Shown here one piece after another: positions 19,584 through 28,498 of a stretch of 64,000 nt of DNA. Below the pieces are notes generated by a model that saw nothing but the letters and a program-made list of their open reading frames with translations, was not told the DNA's origin and ran no database searches. Within the stretch, counting starts at the first letter, position 1; each line of letters starts with the position of its first letter. The translations under genes and the position numbers were made by a program. This DNA comes from Leucobacter sp. UCMA 4100 (GTDB lineage: Bacteria > Actinomycetota > Actinomycetes > Actinomycetales > Microbacteriaceae), in the NCBI RefSeq assembly GCF_027853335.1, contig NZ_JAFEUS010000002.1, positions 434,001-498,000 on the forward strand. Direction: 5' to 3'.

Positions 19584-20348
19584 TTAGCTCTCCGCTCCTG
19601 CTGCAACGGGTGCAGCCTCAGGTGCCGGGGCGTTGTTGCGTGGCCCGCGACGGCGGTCACTGCGCTCGCGTGAAGGCTTCTGGTTGGCCTGCTCGCGTGC
19701 GAGTTCCTTGTTGGTGAGATCACCCTTGTAAACCCATACCTTCACACCGATGCGACCGAAAGTGGTCTTGGCCTCGTAGAAGCCGTAATCGATGTTGGCA
19801 CGGAGGGTGTGAAGGGGAACGCGGCCTTCGCGGTAGAACTCTGAACGGCTCATTTCTGCGCCGCCGAGACGACCCGAAACCTGGATGCGAACACCCTTTG
19901 CGCCTGCGCGCTGAGCGCCCTGGAGGCCCTTACGCATTGCGCGACGGAAAGCCACGCGTGCAGCAAGCTGCTCTGCAACGCCCTGAGCGATGAGCTGAGC
20001 GTCGGCCTCGGGGTTCTTAACCTCGAGAATGTTGAGCTGAATCTGCTTACCGGTGAGCTTTTCGAGCTCGCTACGAATGCGCTCTGCCTCTGCACCACGG
20101 CGGCCGATAACGATGCCGGGGCGTGCTGAGTGAATATCAACGCGAACGCGGTCACGCGTGCGCTCGATCTCTACGCGTGAAACGCCCGCACGGTCGAGCT
20201 TCTCAGTGAGGTGCTCGCGAATGCGAATGTCTTCTGCAAGGTAATCGGCGTAACGCTGACCTGGCTGCTTCGAGTCAGAGAACCAACGCGAAACGTGATC
20301 AGTGGTGATCCCGAGGCGGAAGCCATAGGGATGAATTTTCTGGCCCAT
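19584..20348 (-). CDS. rpsC: 30S ribosomal protein S3
   Basis: mRNA-entry-channel protein with a KH domain. It has 254 residues. Motifs are [20 protein letters not shown], the KH GxxG region [20 protein letters not shown], and [21 protein letters not shown] Ser/Arg-rich then Pro/Ala-rich tail follows residue about 215. It abuts rplV directly with no spacer. Confidence 0.97.
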   Translation of the reverse strand: MGQKIHPYGFRLGITTDHVSRWFSDSKQPGQRYADYLAEDIRIREHLTEKLDRAGVSRVEIERTRDRVRVDIHSARPGIVIGRRGAEAERIRSELEKLTGKQIQLNILEVKNPEADAQLIAQGVAEQLAARVAFRRAMRKGLQGAQRAGAKGVRIQVSGRLGGAEMSRSEFYREGRVPLHTLRANIDYGFYEAKTTFGRIGVKVWVYKGDLTNKELAREQANQKPSRERSDRRRGPRNNAPAPEAAPVAAGAES

Positions 20349-20729
20349 TTACTTGGCTCCCTTCGACTGCGCGAGCTCATCCTGGCTGGCAATGACAACC
20401 GTGATGTGGCTGGTGCGCTTGTTGATGCGGAATGCGCGTCCCTGAGCACGGGGGCGGAAACGCTTGAGCGTTGCACCCTCGTCAACGAATGCACGAGCTA
20501 CAACGAGCTCGTCTTCGTTGAAGGGAAGGTTTTCGTTGTCGGCCTTCACGCGTGCGTTTGCAATCGCCGATTCGACGAGCTTGAACACGGGCTCTGCCGC
20601 TGCCTGCGGCGCAAACTTGAGGATAGCGAGTGCTTCCTCAGCCTGACGGCCGCGAATGAGGTCAACGACACGACGGGCCTTCATCGGGGTGATGCGAATG
20701 TGACGCACACGTGCGATTGATTCGACCAT
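20349..20729 (-). CDS. rplV: 50S ribosomal protein L22
   Basis: Protein lining the exit tunnel. It has 126 residues from the ATG at 20727-20729, preceded by GGAGAGAG. Seven upstream in-frame codons are not conserved. Motifs are [40 protein letters not shown] and [20 protein letters not shown]. Confidence 0.95.
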   Translation of the reverse strand: MVESIARVRHIRITPMKARRVVDLIRGRQAEEALAILKFAPQAAAEPVFKLVESAIANARVKADNENLPFNEDELVVARAFVDEGATLKRFRPRAQGRAFRINKRTSHITVVIASQDELAQSKGAK

Positions 20730-20755
20730 TATCTCTCTCCTTAGCGTCACCGCGC

Positions 20756-21037
20756 TTAGCGGCGACGGCCCTTCTTGTCGTCCTTCACGTGACCGCGGAA
20801 GGTGCGAGTCGGTGCAAATTCACCGAGCTTGTGGCCAACCATGGTTTCCGTGACGAAAACGGGAATGTGCTTGCGACCGTCATGCACTGCGATGGTGTGC
20901 CCGAGCATTGCCGGGATGATCATCGAGCGACGTGACCAAGTCTTGATGACATTGTTCGTGCCTGCTTCGTTCTGCGCGACCACCTTGTCAAGGAGGTGGT
21001 TGTCGACGAAGGGGCCCTTCTTAAGACTACGAGGCAT
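20756..21037 (-). CDS. rpsS: 30S ribosomal protein S19
   Basis: Small-subunit head protein, 93 residues. Motifs are [39 protein letters not shown] and [20 protein letters not shown]. It starts 10 nt after rplB. Confidence 0.97.
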   Translation of the reverse strand: MPRSLKKGPFVDNHLLDKVVAQNEAGTNNVIKTWSRRSMIIPAMLGHTIAVHDGRKHIPVFVTETMVGHKLGEFAPTRTFRGHVKDDKKGRRR

Positions 21038-21047
21038 CTTCTATCTC

Positions 21048-21884
21048 CTAGCGCTTCTTGTTTGCATTACGGCGGCGAACAATGAGCTTGTCGCTTGCCT
21101 TATTCGGACGGCGAGTGCGGCCTTCCTTCTGGCCCCACGGTGACACTGGGTGACGACCACCTGAGGTGCGGCCTTCGCCACCACCGTGTGGGTGATCAAT
21201 CGGGTTCATGACAACACCGCGAACGGTCGGGCGAACGCCCTTCCAGCGCATACGGCCTGCCTTACCCCAGTTGATGTTCGACTGCTCTGCGTTGCCGACC
21301 TCGCCGACCGTTGCACGGCAGCGGGCGTCGACGTTGCGGATCTCGCCCGAGGGGAGACGGAGCTGTGCGTAAGGGCCATCCTTAGCGACGAGGCGAACCG
21401 AGGTTCCTGCTGAACGAGCAAGCTTAGCTCCGCCACCGGGCATGAGCTCGATCGCGTGCACGACGGTACCCGTCGGGATGTTCTTCAGCGGAAGGTTGTT
21501 ACCGGGCTTGATATCAGCCTTTGCACCTGACTCAACGATGTCGCCCTGGTGGAGCTTCTCGGGAGCAAGGATGTAACGCTTCGTGCCATCTACATAGTGC
21601 AGCAGCGCGATGCGAGCGGTACGGTTCGGGTCGTACTCAATGTGAGCTACCTTGGCGTTGACACCGTCCTTGTCGTTACGACGGAAGTCGATGACGCGGT
21701 ACTGGCGCTTGTGCCCACCACCGATGTGGCGAGTAGTGATACGACCTGAGCTGTTACGGCCACCCGTCTTGGGAAGGGGGCGTACCAGTGACTTTTCTGG
21801 GGTCGAGCGGGTGATCTCAGCGAAATCTGCCACGCTCGAGCCACGACGACCGGGAGTCGTCGGCTTGTACTTACGAATTGACAT
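21048..21884 (-). CDS. rplB: 50S ribosomal protein L2
   Basis: Core protein near the peptidyl-transferase centre, 278 residues. Motifs are [60 protein letters not shown] and the invariant histidine region [19 protein letters not shown]. It lies 27 nt downstream of rplW. Confidence 0.97.
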   Translation of the reverse strand: MSIRKYKPTTPGRRGSSVADFAEITRSTPEKSLVRPLPKTGGRNSSGRITTRHIGGGHKRQYRVIDFRRNDKDGVNAKVAHIEYDPNRTARIALLHYVDGTKRYILAPEKLHQGDIVESGAKADIKPGNNLPLKNIPTGTVVHAIELMPGGGAKLARSAGTSVRLVAKDGPYAQLRLPSGEIRNVDARCRATVGEVGNAEQSNINWGKAGRMRWKGVRPTVRGVVMNPIDHPHGGGEGRTSGGRHPVSPWGQKEGRTRRPNKASDKLIVRRRNANKKR

Positions 21885-21911
21885 AATTCTACGTTCCTCT
21901 TCGTTTCAGGC

Positions 21912-22208
21912 TTATGCAGCCGAGAAGATGTCGATGGTGCCCTGGCTCAGCTTGACAATGGCGCGCTTGGTGTCCTTGCGCTTGCCCATGCCGAAGCGGG
22001 TACGGCGCGTCTTGCCCTTGCGGTTAAGCGTGTTGATCTTTGCGACCTTTACGTCGAAGATCTGCTCAAGAGCGAGTTTGATCTCGGTCTTGCTTGCAGT
22101 GGGCTCAACCTCGAAGGTGTACTGGCCGTTCGTGTCGATGAGCGTGTAGCTCTTCTCTGACACCACGGGACGCAGAATCACGTCGTGTGGGTTCTTGTTC
22201 AGGCTCAT
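21912..22208 (-). CDS. rplW: 50S ribosomal protein L23
   Basis: Exit-site protein that docks trigger factor and SRP. It has 98 residues. Motifs are DVILRPVVSEKSYTLIDTNG, FEVEPTASKTEIKLALEQIF and KAKRTRFG-like RKGKTRRTRFGMGKRKDTKR. Its ATG overlaps the rplD stop by 1 nt. Confidence 0.96.
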   Translation of the reverse strand: MSLNKNPHDVILRPVVSEKSYTLIDTNGQYTFEVEPTASKTEIKLALEQIFDVKVAKINTLNRKGKTRRTRFGMGKRKDTKRAIVKLSQGTIDIFSAA

Positions 22209-22825
22209 TACTTCGAGTCCTCCTTAGCAGTACGCGCTGCGACGAAAGCGTCGAAGGCGGCCTTGGTGAAGACGATGTCGTCGCTGACGACCACGTCGTA
22301 TGCGTTGAGCTGACCGTGTTCGATCACGTGTACGTTCGGCAGGTTGCGTACCGAAAGAATCGTCGACTCTTCGGTTGCTTCCGTGATAACGAGCACGCGC
22401 TTGCCCTGTACAACGCTCTCGAGAGCGGTGCGAGCCTGCTTGGTGCTGGGCTTGTCACCGACGATTGCGTCGAGAACAACAACGCGGCCTGCGCGAGCGC
22501 GGTCCGAAAGGGTGCCGCGGAGAGCCGCTGCAACCATCTTCTTCGGGGTGCGCTGTGAGTAATCGCGTGGGACTGGGCCGTGAACAATGCCACCGCCGGT
22601 GTGCTGAGGCATACGGATCGAGCCCTGACGAGCGCGGCCGGTGCCCTTCTGCTTGAACGGCTTAGTACCCGAACCCGAAACCTCGCCACGAGTCTTCACC
22701 TTGTGGGTGCCCTGACGCGCAGCTGCGAGCTGTGCGACGACAACCTGGTGAATGAGCGGCACGTTGGTCGGAGCGTCGAAGATCTCCGCTGGGAACGTTA
22801 CCTTTGCTGGAGTTACGGTAGCCAT
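22208..22825 (-). CDS. rplD: 50S ribosomal protein L4
   Basis: Tunnel-constriction protein, 205 residues. Motifs are [60 protein letters not shown] and [20 protein letters not shown]-like C-terminus ([20 protein letters not shown]). In E. coli L4 also represses its own S10 operon; I see no sign here that this applies. Confidence 0.97.
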   Translation of the reverse strand: MATVTPAKVTFPAEIFDAPTNVPLIHQVVVAQLAAARQGTHKVKTRGEVSGSGTKPFKQKGTGRARQGSIRMPQHTGGGIVHGPVPRDYSQRTPKKMVAAALRGTLSDRARAGRVVVLDAIVGDKPSTKQARTALESVVQGKRVLVITEATEESTILSVRNLPNVHVIEHGQLNAYDVVVSDDIVFTKAAFDAFVAARTAKEDSK

Positions 22826-22828
22826 GGA

Positions 22829-23482
22829 CTACGCCCCCTTCACTGTGTTGCGGATGAAAACGAGACGACCCGCAGCACCTGGGATTGCACCCTTGATGAG
22901 CACAAGACCGCGATCAGCGTCAACCGCGTGAACCTTGAGGTTCTGAACGGTAACGCGGTCGCCACCCATGCGGCCTGACATCTTCTTACCCTTGAATACG
23001 CGACCAGGGGTAGCCGATGCGCCGATCGAGCCGGGCTTGCGGTGGTTACGGTGTGCACCGTGTGATGCAGCGCCGCCACCGAAGTTGTGGCGCTTCATGG
23101 TGCCTGCAAAGCCCTTGCCCTTTGAAGTGCCGACAACGTCAACGAGCTGTCCTGCTTCAAAGGTCTCTGCAACGGTGAGCTCCTGGCCCAGTTCGTAGCT
23201 GGCTGCGTCGGGCGTACGTACCTCGGTGAGGTGACGACGCGGCGTAACGCCTGCCTTCTCGAAGTGGCCCGAAGCGGGCTTGTTTACCTTACGCGGGTCG
23301 ATCTGGCCGGCAGCAATCTGCACTGCTGAGTAGCCGTCTACGTCCTGCGTACGAATCTGGGTTACGACGTTGGGAGCAATCTCAACGACGGTTACGGGAA
23401 CGACTGCGCCGTTCTCGTCCCATACCTGGGTCATGCCGAGCTTGGTGCCGAGCAGGCCCTTTACGTTCTTTACTGATGACAT
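22829..23482 (-). CDS. rplC: 50S ribosomal protein L3
   Basis: Peptidyl-transferase-centre protein, 217 residues. Motifs are [60 protein letters not shown] and [20 protein letters not shown]. It starts 14 nt after rpsJ. Confidence 0.97.
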   Translation of the reverse strand: MSSVKNVKGLLGTKLGMTQVWDENGAVVPVTVVEIAPNVVTQIRTQDVDGYSAVQIAAGQIDPRKVNKPASGHFEKAGVTPRRHLTEVRTPDAASYELGQELTVAETFEAGQLVDVVGTSKGKGFAGTMKRHNFGGGAASHGAHRNHRKPGSIGASATPGRVFKGKKMSGRMGGDRVTVQNLKVHAVDADRGLVLIKGAIPGAAGRLVFIRNTVKGA

Positions 23483-23496
23483 ATGCGCTTGACCCC

Positions 23497-23805
23497 CTAG
23501 AGCTTGATCTCGATGTTGACATCGGCGGGCAGGTCGAGACGCATGAGCGAATCAACAGCCTTTGGAGTCGGGTCAACGATATCGATGAGGCGCTTGTGGG
23601 TGCGCTTCTCGAAGTGCTCGCGGCTGTCCTTGTATTTGTGAGGTGAGCGGATCACAGCGATCACGTTCTTCTCAGTGGGCAGCGGCACGGGGCCAATTAC
23701 AGTTGCACCTGCACGAGTGACCGTGTCGACGATCTTGCGTGCAGAGCTGTCGATGACTTCGTGGTCATACGACTTCAGTCGAATGCGGATCTTTTGTCCC
23801 GCCAT
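23497..23805 (-). CDS. rpsJ: 30S ribosomal protein S10
   Basis: First gene of the S10 block; it has 102 residues and is also a transcription antitermination partner (NusE). Motifs are [60 protein letters not shown] and [13 protein letters not shown]. The ATG at 23803-23805 has GAGAGAG upstream. Confidence 0.97.
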   Translation of the reverse strand: MAGQKIRIRLKSYDHEVIDSSARKIVDTVTRAGATVIGPVPLPTEKNVIAVIRSPHKYKDSREHFEKRTHKRLIDIVDPTPKAVDSLMRLDLPADVNIEIKL

Positions 23806-24119
23806 GTGACTCTCTCTTTCTGTTGCGTCATACCCAGGCCGAAACCTGACATTGGACGTCTTCGTGTAAAACGTTCATGCACCACTGGAGTGCGTGTTCG
23901 CTATTCACCTGTCAAATTCGTGACTGTTCGTCACGCCCCACTCGAGACAGCGAAGAACGCTGCACTGTCATGAAGAAATGTTCGCCGCCCAGGGCACTCC
24001 CTACCCCGAACGGGGCGGTCACGCACGCTTGAGCGGTGATCCGCAAAAGAATTGCGGAATACTGAACCAATCAATTCTCACACACCACCGGCTACCGCGC
24101 AACCCGGGCGTGTCGTTTT
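23806..24119. other. Intergenic region upstream of rpsJ
   Basis: 314 nt between the glycan-priming pair and rpsJ. It should carry the S10 promoter and leader, but I find no convincing pair: a perfect TTGACA on the minus strand (about 23909-23914) lacks a fitting -10 box. Small inverted repeats are CCCCG/CGGGG (24004-24015) and TCCGCAA/TTGCGGA (24040-24058), the latter possibly ending the upstream transcript. No coding region seen. Confidence 0.5.
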
Positions 24120-25196
24120 CTAGAGATTGGTGGATCGGCCCCGCGGCAGCAAGCGCGGAAGCGCAAGATAGACGCCCAAGACCACGAACCCTAGAGCAAG
24201 CAAACCGAGCTGCCACCAGCCGTCAACCCAGAGGCTCACCAGGCCAAGCGAGGAGGTTGCCGCGGTGCACAGCCCTGTGATCGCCGAGGCTGCGGTATGC
24301 GAGTAACCAAGCTGTTGAATACGCTGGTAGGTGTGCTCCTTGTGGGGCTCATCCCACTTGTAGCCGGCGCGAACGCGCTTCACGAGCGTCACACCGACAT
24401 CACCAAAGTAAATGACCATGGGCCCAATTGTTGCGAGCATGGGTACCCCAGCCATGAGCGCTGCGAAGCTCGTAACGGCAACTGCGCCGCCGAGCAGGTA
24501 GCTACCAACGTCTCCGAGGAAGGCGCCGGGTTTTGTGAGATTGTACGGCAGGAAACCGAGAAAGCCAGCAGCAATAACCGCACCTGCGACGCCGAGCCAG
24601 GTCATCTCAGTCACGTGGCCGACAGCCGCGAAGGTCAGCCCCGCTATAACGGCATGGAAACCGCTGATACCGTTCAGCCCATCCATAAAGTTCGCGACGT
24701 TGATGTAGCTCGAGATAAACAGGACCGCATACACGACGAGCAACAGAAGGACCCATAGCGGAAGTTCACTGCGGTCGAACGCGCCGCCCCAGCCAAAGGT
24801 TGCGGCCCCGGTCGACCAGGCTGGCCATACGAGCGCCGCGGCGGCCACTCCCCCAATGAGGAGCAGCGAGAGACTCCGCACGGGAACGCTCACACCGCGC
24901 AGGTCTTCTCCGAGTCCGAGCACACCGCTCGCGAGCGAAGCGCCCGTGACGACGAGCAACAAGCCCCAGTCGTTTGCGCCGGTGAGGCTGAGGAGCCCAC
25001 CGAGATAGCCAGCGGCCATCGCAATGAGCACTGCGAGGCCAATGCCGCGGATCACCGGGCGCTCATGCGAGGAGCGTTCATTCGGCACGTCCATGATGCC
25101 GAGGCGAACGAGCAATGGCTTGACAAGCTTCGGCAGCAGGAGCGACAGCGCGAGCGTCAGCCCGAAAACCGCCACCACGATCATCGTCGGGGTCAC
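24120..25196 (-). CDS. MraY/WecA/WbpL-family polyprenyl-phosphate sugar-1-phosphate transferase
   Basis: Multi-pass membrane enzyme of glycosyltransferase family 4, which primes surface-glycan synthesis by moving a sugar-1-phosphate onto undecaprenyl phosphate. It has 358 residues from GTG 25194-25196, which overlaps the upstream stop (GTGA). Motifs are DVPNERSSHERPVIRGIGLA near the N-terminus, NVANFMDGLNGISG, and KPGAFLGDVGSYLLGG, with many hydrophobic segments. The DVPNERSSH variant and the coupled WbpM-like gene point to a WbpL-type enzyme using a deoxy-N-acetyl sugar. The exact sugar is inference. Confidence 0.88.
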   Translation of the reverse strand: MTPTMIVVAVFGLTLALSLLLPKLVKPLLVRLGIMDVPNERSSHERPVIRGIGLAVLIAMAAGYLGGLLSLTGANDWGLLLVVTGASLASGVLGLGEDLRGVSVPVRSLSLLLIGGVAAAALVWPAWSTGAATFGWGGAFDRSELPLWVLLLLVVYAVLFISSYINVANFMDGLNGISGFHAVIAGLTFAAVGHVTEMTWLGVAGAVIAAGFLGFLPYNLTKPGAFLGDVGSYLLGGAVAVTSFAALMAGVPMLATIGPMVIYFGDVGVTLVKRVRAGYKWDEPHKEHTYQRIQQLGYSHTAASAITGLCTAATSSLGLVSLWVDGWWQLGLLALGFVVLGVYLALPRLLPRGRSTNL

Positions 25197-26992
25197 GCTA
25201 TTCGCCCTTCGGCCTCGTCGGTGAGATCCATTCGCGCGATCCACGTGTCGTGATCAAGCCCGTCTGGTGCGAGCCAGTCGACCCGCGCGTGCGAAATCTT
25301 ATTATGGAAGGGGCGCTCATCGCCCTCATCAAGCGTCACGAGTTCCTCGTGCAATTTCTCACCGTGCCGCAGTCCCGTATAGACGATATCGATGTCTTTG
25401 CCCGACGACTCAATCATCCGCCTTGCCACGTCGAGAATGCTCACGGGCTCCCCCATGTCGAGAATAAGCACCTCGCCTGGCCGACCGATACCGCCGGCCT
25501 GGATGACGAGTTGCGAAGCCTCAGGAATCGTCATGAAGTACCGCGTGACATCAGGGTGCGTGATGGTGAGGGGGCCGCCCTGCTCGATCAGACGCTTAAA
25601 CGTCGGCAGCATTGAGCCGCGGCTGCCAATAACGTTGCCAAAGCGAACTGAGAGGTAACGCCCACCGGTCTCTTTCGCCATCCAGGCGGTCAACTTTTCT
25701 GCGACTCGCTTGGAGTGCCCCAGTACGCTCGTCGGGTTGGCCGCTTTGTCGGTCGAGATGTTCACGAACGTGTGCACGTTTGCCGCCTCAGCAGCACGCA
25801 GAACGTTCAGGGTGCCCTGAACGTTGGTCTTCCAAGCTTCCTCAGGGTACTGCTCGAGCATTGGGAGGTGCTTGAGCGCTGCAGCGTGAAACACAACGTC
25901 TGGCTTATGCTCAAGAAAGACCGTCTCAAGATTCTCGGCGTCGCGAATATCGGCCAGCACGACGTCGCTCGTGTCGAGCAGCCCGTGTCCACGAATCGAG
26001 ATCTGCGTTTCTTGGAGCGCAGATTCGTCTCGGTCGAGCATGACGATCTCACGAGGGGCGAAGCGAACCAGCTGACGGCACAGTTCAGAGCCGATCGATC
26101 CGCCAGCTCCCGTGACGAGCACGGTCTTCTGAGCAAGGTACGAGGCGATTGACTCAGTCTCAAGGCTCACCGGGTAACGGCCAATGAGGTCTTCGATCGA
26201 TAGTGCACGCACGTCTGAGAGCTCACTCGAGCCGTGCATGATCTGCTCGATGGGCGGCAGCACCATAACCGTGAGCCCCGCTTCTTCAGCGAGTTCGCTC
26301 GTGCGGCGCATGAGCCTTGAGTCTGCATAGCCGATACACACCATGATCATGTTGGCCCTGGTCTCGTCGGCAACGCGCACAAGGTCTTCGAGCGTGCCCA
26401 TCACGCGAACGCCACGCACCTCGGTGTTGCTCTTCTTGGGGTCATCATCGAGCATTGCCACGGGAAGCATCTGAGCCTGTACATCGGTGAGCAGGCGGCG
26501 CACCGTCAGTGTACCGACGTAACCAGCGCCGTAGATGATGACCCGGTCTGCTTCACGGCCAGGTTTGAGCTGTTGTTCTGAAGCGATACGCACGAGATAC
26601 CTCGTGACGCCCATAAAACTAAAGGCGATCGGAGCCGCGATGATCATCGTTGATCGCGGGATTCCATTTCCATAGCCGACGAGAAAGGCAACGAACCAGG
26701 AGACGACCACGACGGCGCTGGTGTTGAGCACGAGCGCGCGAACCTCGTCGAAGCTTCCGATCTCGTAGCGGTTTCGGTACAGCCAGAAGACCCAACCGCC
26801 CAGCAGCTGAAACGCCGCAGTGACCCCGATCACAAAGAGCGTGCTCTGCCAGTTGATGCGATGGGTATCAAAATCGAAGCGCAGGATAAGCGCCACAATG
26901 ATGGCACCAGCCCATGAAAGGGCGTCGGCAAAGTAGAGTGCGCCATACGCTTGCGTGAAGTGCCTCACACGGCCGAGCACTTTCGATGTCAC
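25193..26992 (-). CDS. WbpM/CapD-family nucleotide-sugar 4,6-dehydratase/epimerase
   Basis: 599 residues. The N-terminal third has about four membrane segments (FADALSWAGAIIVALILRF onward). A Rossmann-like middle domain follows, with IIYGAGYVGTLTVRRLL. The C-terminal SDR domain has VTGAGGSIGSELCRQLVRF and STDKAANPTSVLGHSKR. WbpM-type enzymes convert UDP-GlcNAc to a 4-keto-6-deoxy sugar, and many carry Met where classic SDRs have the catalytic Tyr; here the position four before Lys428 is Leu424. It starts at GTG and is translationally coupled to the WbpL-like gene. Together they could make and attach the first sugar of a surface glycan. Confidence 0.88.
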   Translation of the reverse strand: MTSKVLGRVRHFTQAYGALYFADALSWAGAIIVALILRFDFDTHRINWQSTLFVIGVTAAFQLLGGWVFWLYRNRYEIGSFDEVRALVLNTSAVVVVSWFVAFLVGYGNGIPRSTMIIAAPIAFSFMGVTRYLVRIASEQQLKPGREADRVIIYGAGYVGTLTVRRLLTDVQAQMLPVAMLDDDPKKSNTEVRGVRVMGTLEDLVRVADETRANMIMVCIGYADSRLMRRTSELAEEAGLTVMVLPPIEQIMHGSSELSDVRALSIEDLIGRYPVSLETESIASYLAQKTVLVTGAGGSIGSELCRQLVRFAPREIVMLDRDESALQETQISIRGHGLLDTSDVVLADIRDAENLETVFLEHKPDVVFHAAALKHLPMLEQYPEEAWKTNVQGTLNVLRAAEAANVHTFVNISTDKAANPTSVLGHSKRVAEKLTAWMAKETGGRYLSVRFGNVIGSRGSMLPTFKRLIEQGGPLTITHPDVTRYFMTIPEASQLVIQAGGIGRPGEVLILDMGEPVSILDVARRMIESSGKDIDIVYTGLRHGEKLHEELVTLDEGDERPFHNKISHARVDWLAPDGLDHDTWIARMDLTDEAEGRIA

Positions 26993-27097
26993 GTATTCCC
27001 CTGACTTCGCGAGTTTTTCTTTCTTTACGAGGATACTCCCTTTGCCATCGTTCTCTGGCTCAGGGTCCTGTGTTATCGGCGAATGACCGCCAAAATG

Positions 27098-27131
27098 ACG
27101 ATGACCCCGGCATTACTGCCGGGGTCATCGT
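27098..27131 (-). terminator. Terminator after tuf
   Basis: Perfect 15-bp stem (27098-27112 with 27117-27131; arm begins ACGATGACCCCGGCA) around the loop TTAC. On the minus strand it is followed by CATTTTGG. It closes the str operon and isolates it from the downstream glycan-priming pair. Confidence 0.92.
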
Positions 27132-27142
27132 TCAGGAACTAC

Positions 27143-28336
27143 TTACGCAATAACCTTGGTAACGGTGCCTGCACCAACGGTGCGGCCACCCTCACGGATT
27201 GCGAAGCCGAGGCCCTCTTCCATAGCGATTGGCTGGATCAGCTCAACCGTCATGTCGGTGGTGTCGCCAGGCATAACCATCTCGGTGCCCTCGGGCAGTG
27301 AGATGACGCCGGTGACGTCAGTCGTACGGAAGTAGAACTGGGGGCGGTAGTTGGTGAAGAACGGGTTGTGACGGCCGCCCTCTTCCTTCTTGAGGATGTA
27401 AGCGGTGCCCTCGAAGTTGGTGTGCGGCTGGATTGAACCAGGAGCAACAACAACCTGACCACGCTCTACATCTTCGCGCTTGGTACCGCGGAGCAGGAGA
27501 CCACAGTTCTCGCCAGCCCATGCTTCGTCGAGCTGCTTGTGGAACATCTCGATACCGGTAACGGTCGTCTTCTGGGTGTCGCGGAGACCAACGATCTCGA
27601 CCTCAGAGTTGATCGCGAGGGTACCACGCTCTGCACGGCCGGTAACAACGGTTCCACGACCAGTGATCGTGAAGACGTCCTCAACGGGCATGAGGAATGG
27701 CTTGTCGCGGTCACGCACGGGATCGGGAATGTTGTCGTCGACAGCTTCCATGAGCTCGAGAATGGACTTAGCCCACTTCTCTTCGCCCTGGAGTGCGCCG
27801 TAGCCTGAAGTGCGAATGACGGGAACGTCATCACCAGGGAAGCCCTGCTTCGAGAGTTCCTCGCGGACCTCCATCTCGACGAGCTCGAGGATTTCCTCAT
27901 CGTCGACCTGGTCGCACTTGTTGAGTGCAACGAGGAGGTAAGGAACGCCGACCTGCTTCGCAAGGAGGATGTGCTCCTTGGTCTGTGCCATCATGCCGTC
28001 GGTAGCAGCAACCACGAGGATTGCGCCGTCCATCTGGGCAGCACCGGTGATCATGTTCTTGATGTAGTCAGCGTGGCCTGGTGCATCAACGTGCGCGTAG
28101 TGGCGCTTCGGGGTCTCGTACTCAACGTGCGAGATGTTGATGGTAATACCGCGCTGGCGCTCTTCAGGAGCCGAGTCGATCTGGTCGTAGTCGCGCTGAA
28201 CGTTCGTCTCTGACGGGTAGTGATCAGCGAGGGTCTTCGAAATCGCAGCGGTAAGAGTCGTCTTACCGTGGTCAACGTGACCGATCGTTCCGATGTTAAC
28301 GTGCGGCTTAGTCCGCTCGAACTTGGCCTTAGCCAC
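27143..28336 (-). CDS. tuf: Elongation factor Tu
   Basis: GTPase delivering aminoacyl-tRNA to the ribosome. It has 397 residues from GTG 28334-28336. G1 is GHVDHGKTT, the Asp motif is DAPGHADY, G4 is NKCD. The C-terminal domains are intact, ending [10 protein letters not shown]. Some usually conserved stretches differ: [12 protein letters not shown] in place of the commoner ATDGPM-Q-REH, and [14 protein letters not shown] in place of the SALKALEGD-type segment. It has its own likely promoter in the fusA-tuf gap. Only one tuf copy is visible. Confidence 0.97.
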   Translation of the reverse strand: MAKAKFERTKPHVNIGTIGHVDHGKTTLTAAISKTLADHYPSETNVQRDYDQIDSAPEERQRGITINISHVEYETPKRHYAHVDAPGHADYIKNMITGAAQMDGAILVVAATDGMMAQTKEHILLAKQVGVPYLLVALNKCDQVDDEEILELVEMEVREELSKQGFPGDDVPVIRTSGYGALQGEEKWAKSILELMEAVDDNIPDPVRDRDKPFLMPVEDVFTITGRGTVVTGRAERGTLAINSEVEIVGLRDTQKTTVTGIEMFHKQLDEAWAGENCGLLLRGTKREDVERGQVVVAPGSIQPHTNFEGTAYILKKEEGGRHNPFFTNYRPQFYFRTTDVTGVISLPEGTEMVMPGDTTDMTVELIQPIAMEEGLGFAIREGGRTVGAGTVTKVIA

Positions 28337-28411
28337 TATAGGTCCTCCTCAGGACGTTGGGTACTTGCCCGGCTTTCGACGGTTTTCGAAAGCGGGAAAA
28401 TACGGTTTGTA

Positions 28412-28417
28412 ATTATA
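28412..28417 (-). promoter_or_regulatory. Candidate -10 box for a tuf promoter
   Basis: A perfect TATAAT on the minus strand, about 75 nt before the tuf GTG, in the 162-nt fusA-tuf gap. The -35 region is weak (CATCAA at 17 nt spacing). A dedicated tuf promoter would allow EF-Tu to be made in excess over EF-G. Confidence 0.5.
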
Positions 28418-28450
28418 TTACTTGCTCAGAGCGCTTGATGCGAGCTGAGC

Positions 28451-28486
28451 GCAGGGCTTCCCGGATTATTATGCGGGAAACCCTGC
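28451..28486 (-). other. Intercistronic hairpin after fusA
   Basis: A 13-nt stem, GCAGGGCTTCCCG with CGGGAAACCCTGC, with one mismatch and a 10-nt A/T-rich loop, directly after the fusA stop. No T run follows, so it may be an attenuator or a 3'-end stabiliser for the rpsL-rpsG-fusA message. Confidence 0.6.
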
Positions 28487-28498
28487 TCTTGGGCAAGG

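Noticed and set aside
23900-23930. TTGACA as -35 element of the S10 promoter
   Set aside because: No acceptable -10 hexamer 15-19 nt downstream on the minus strand.
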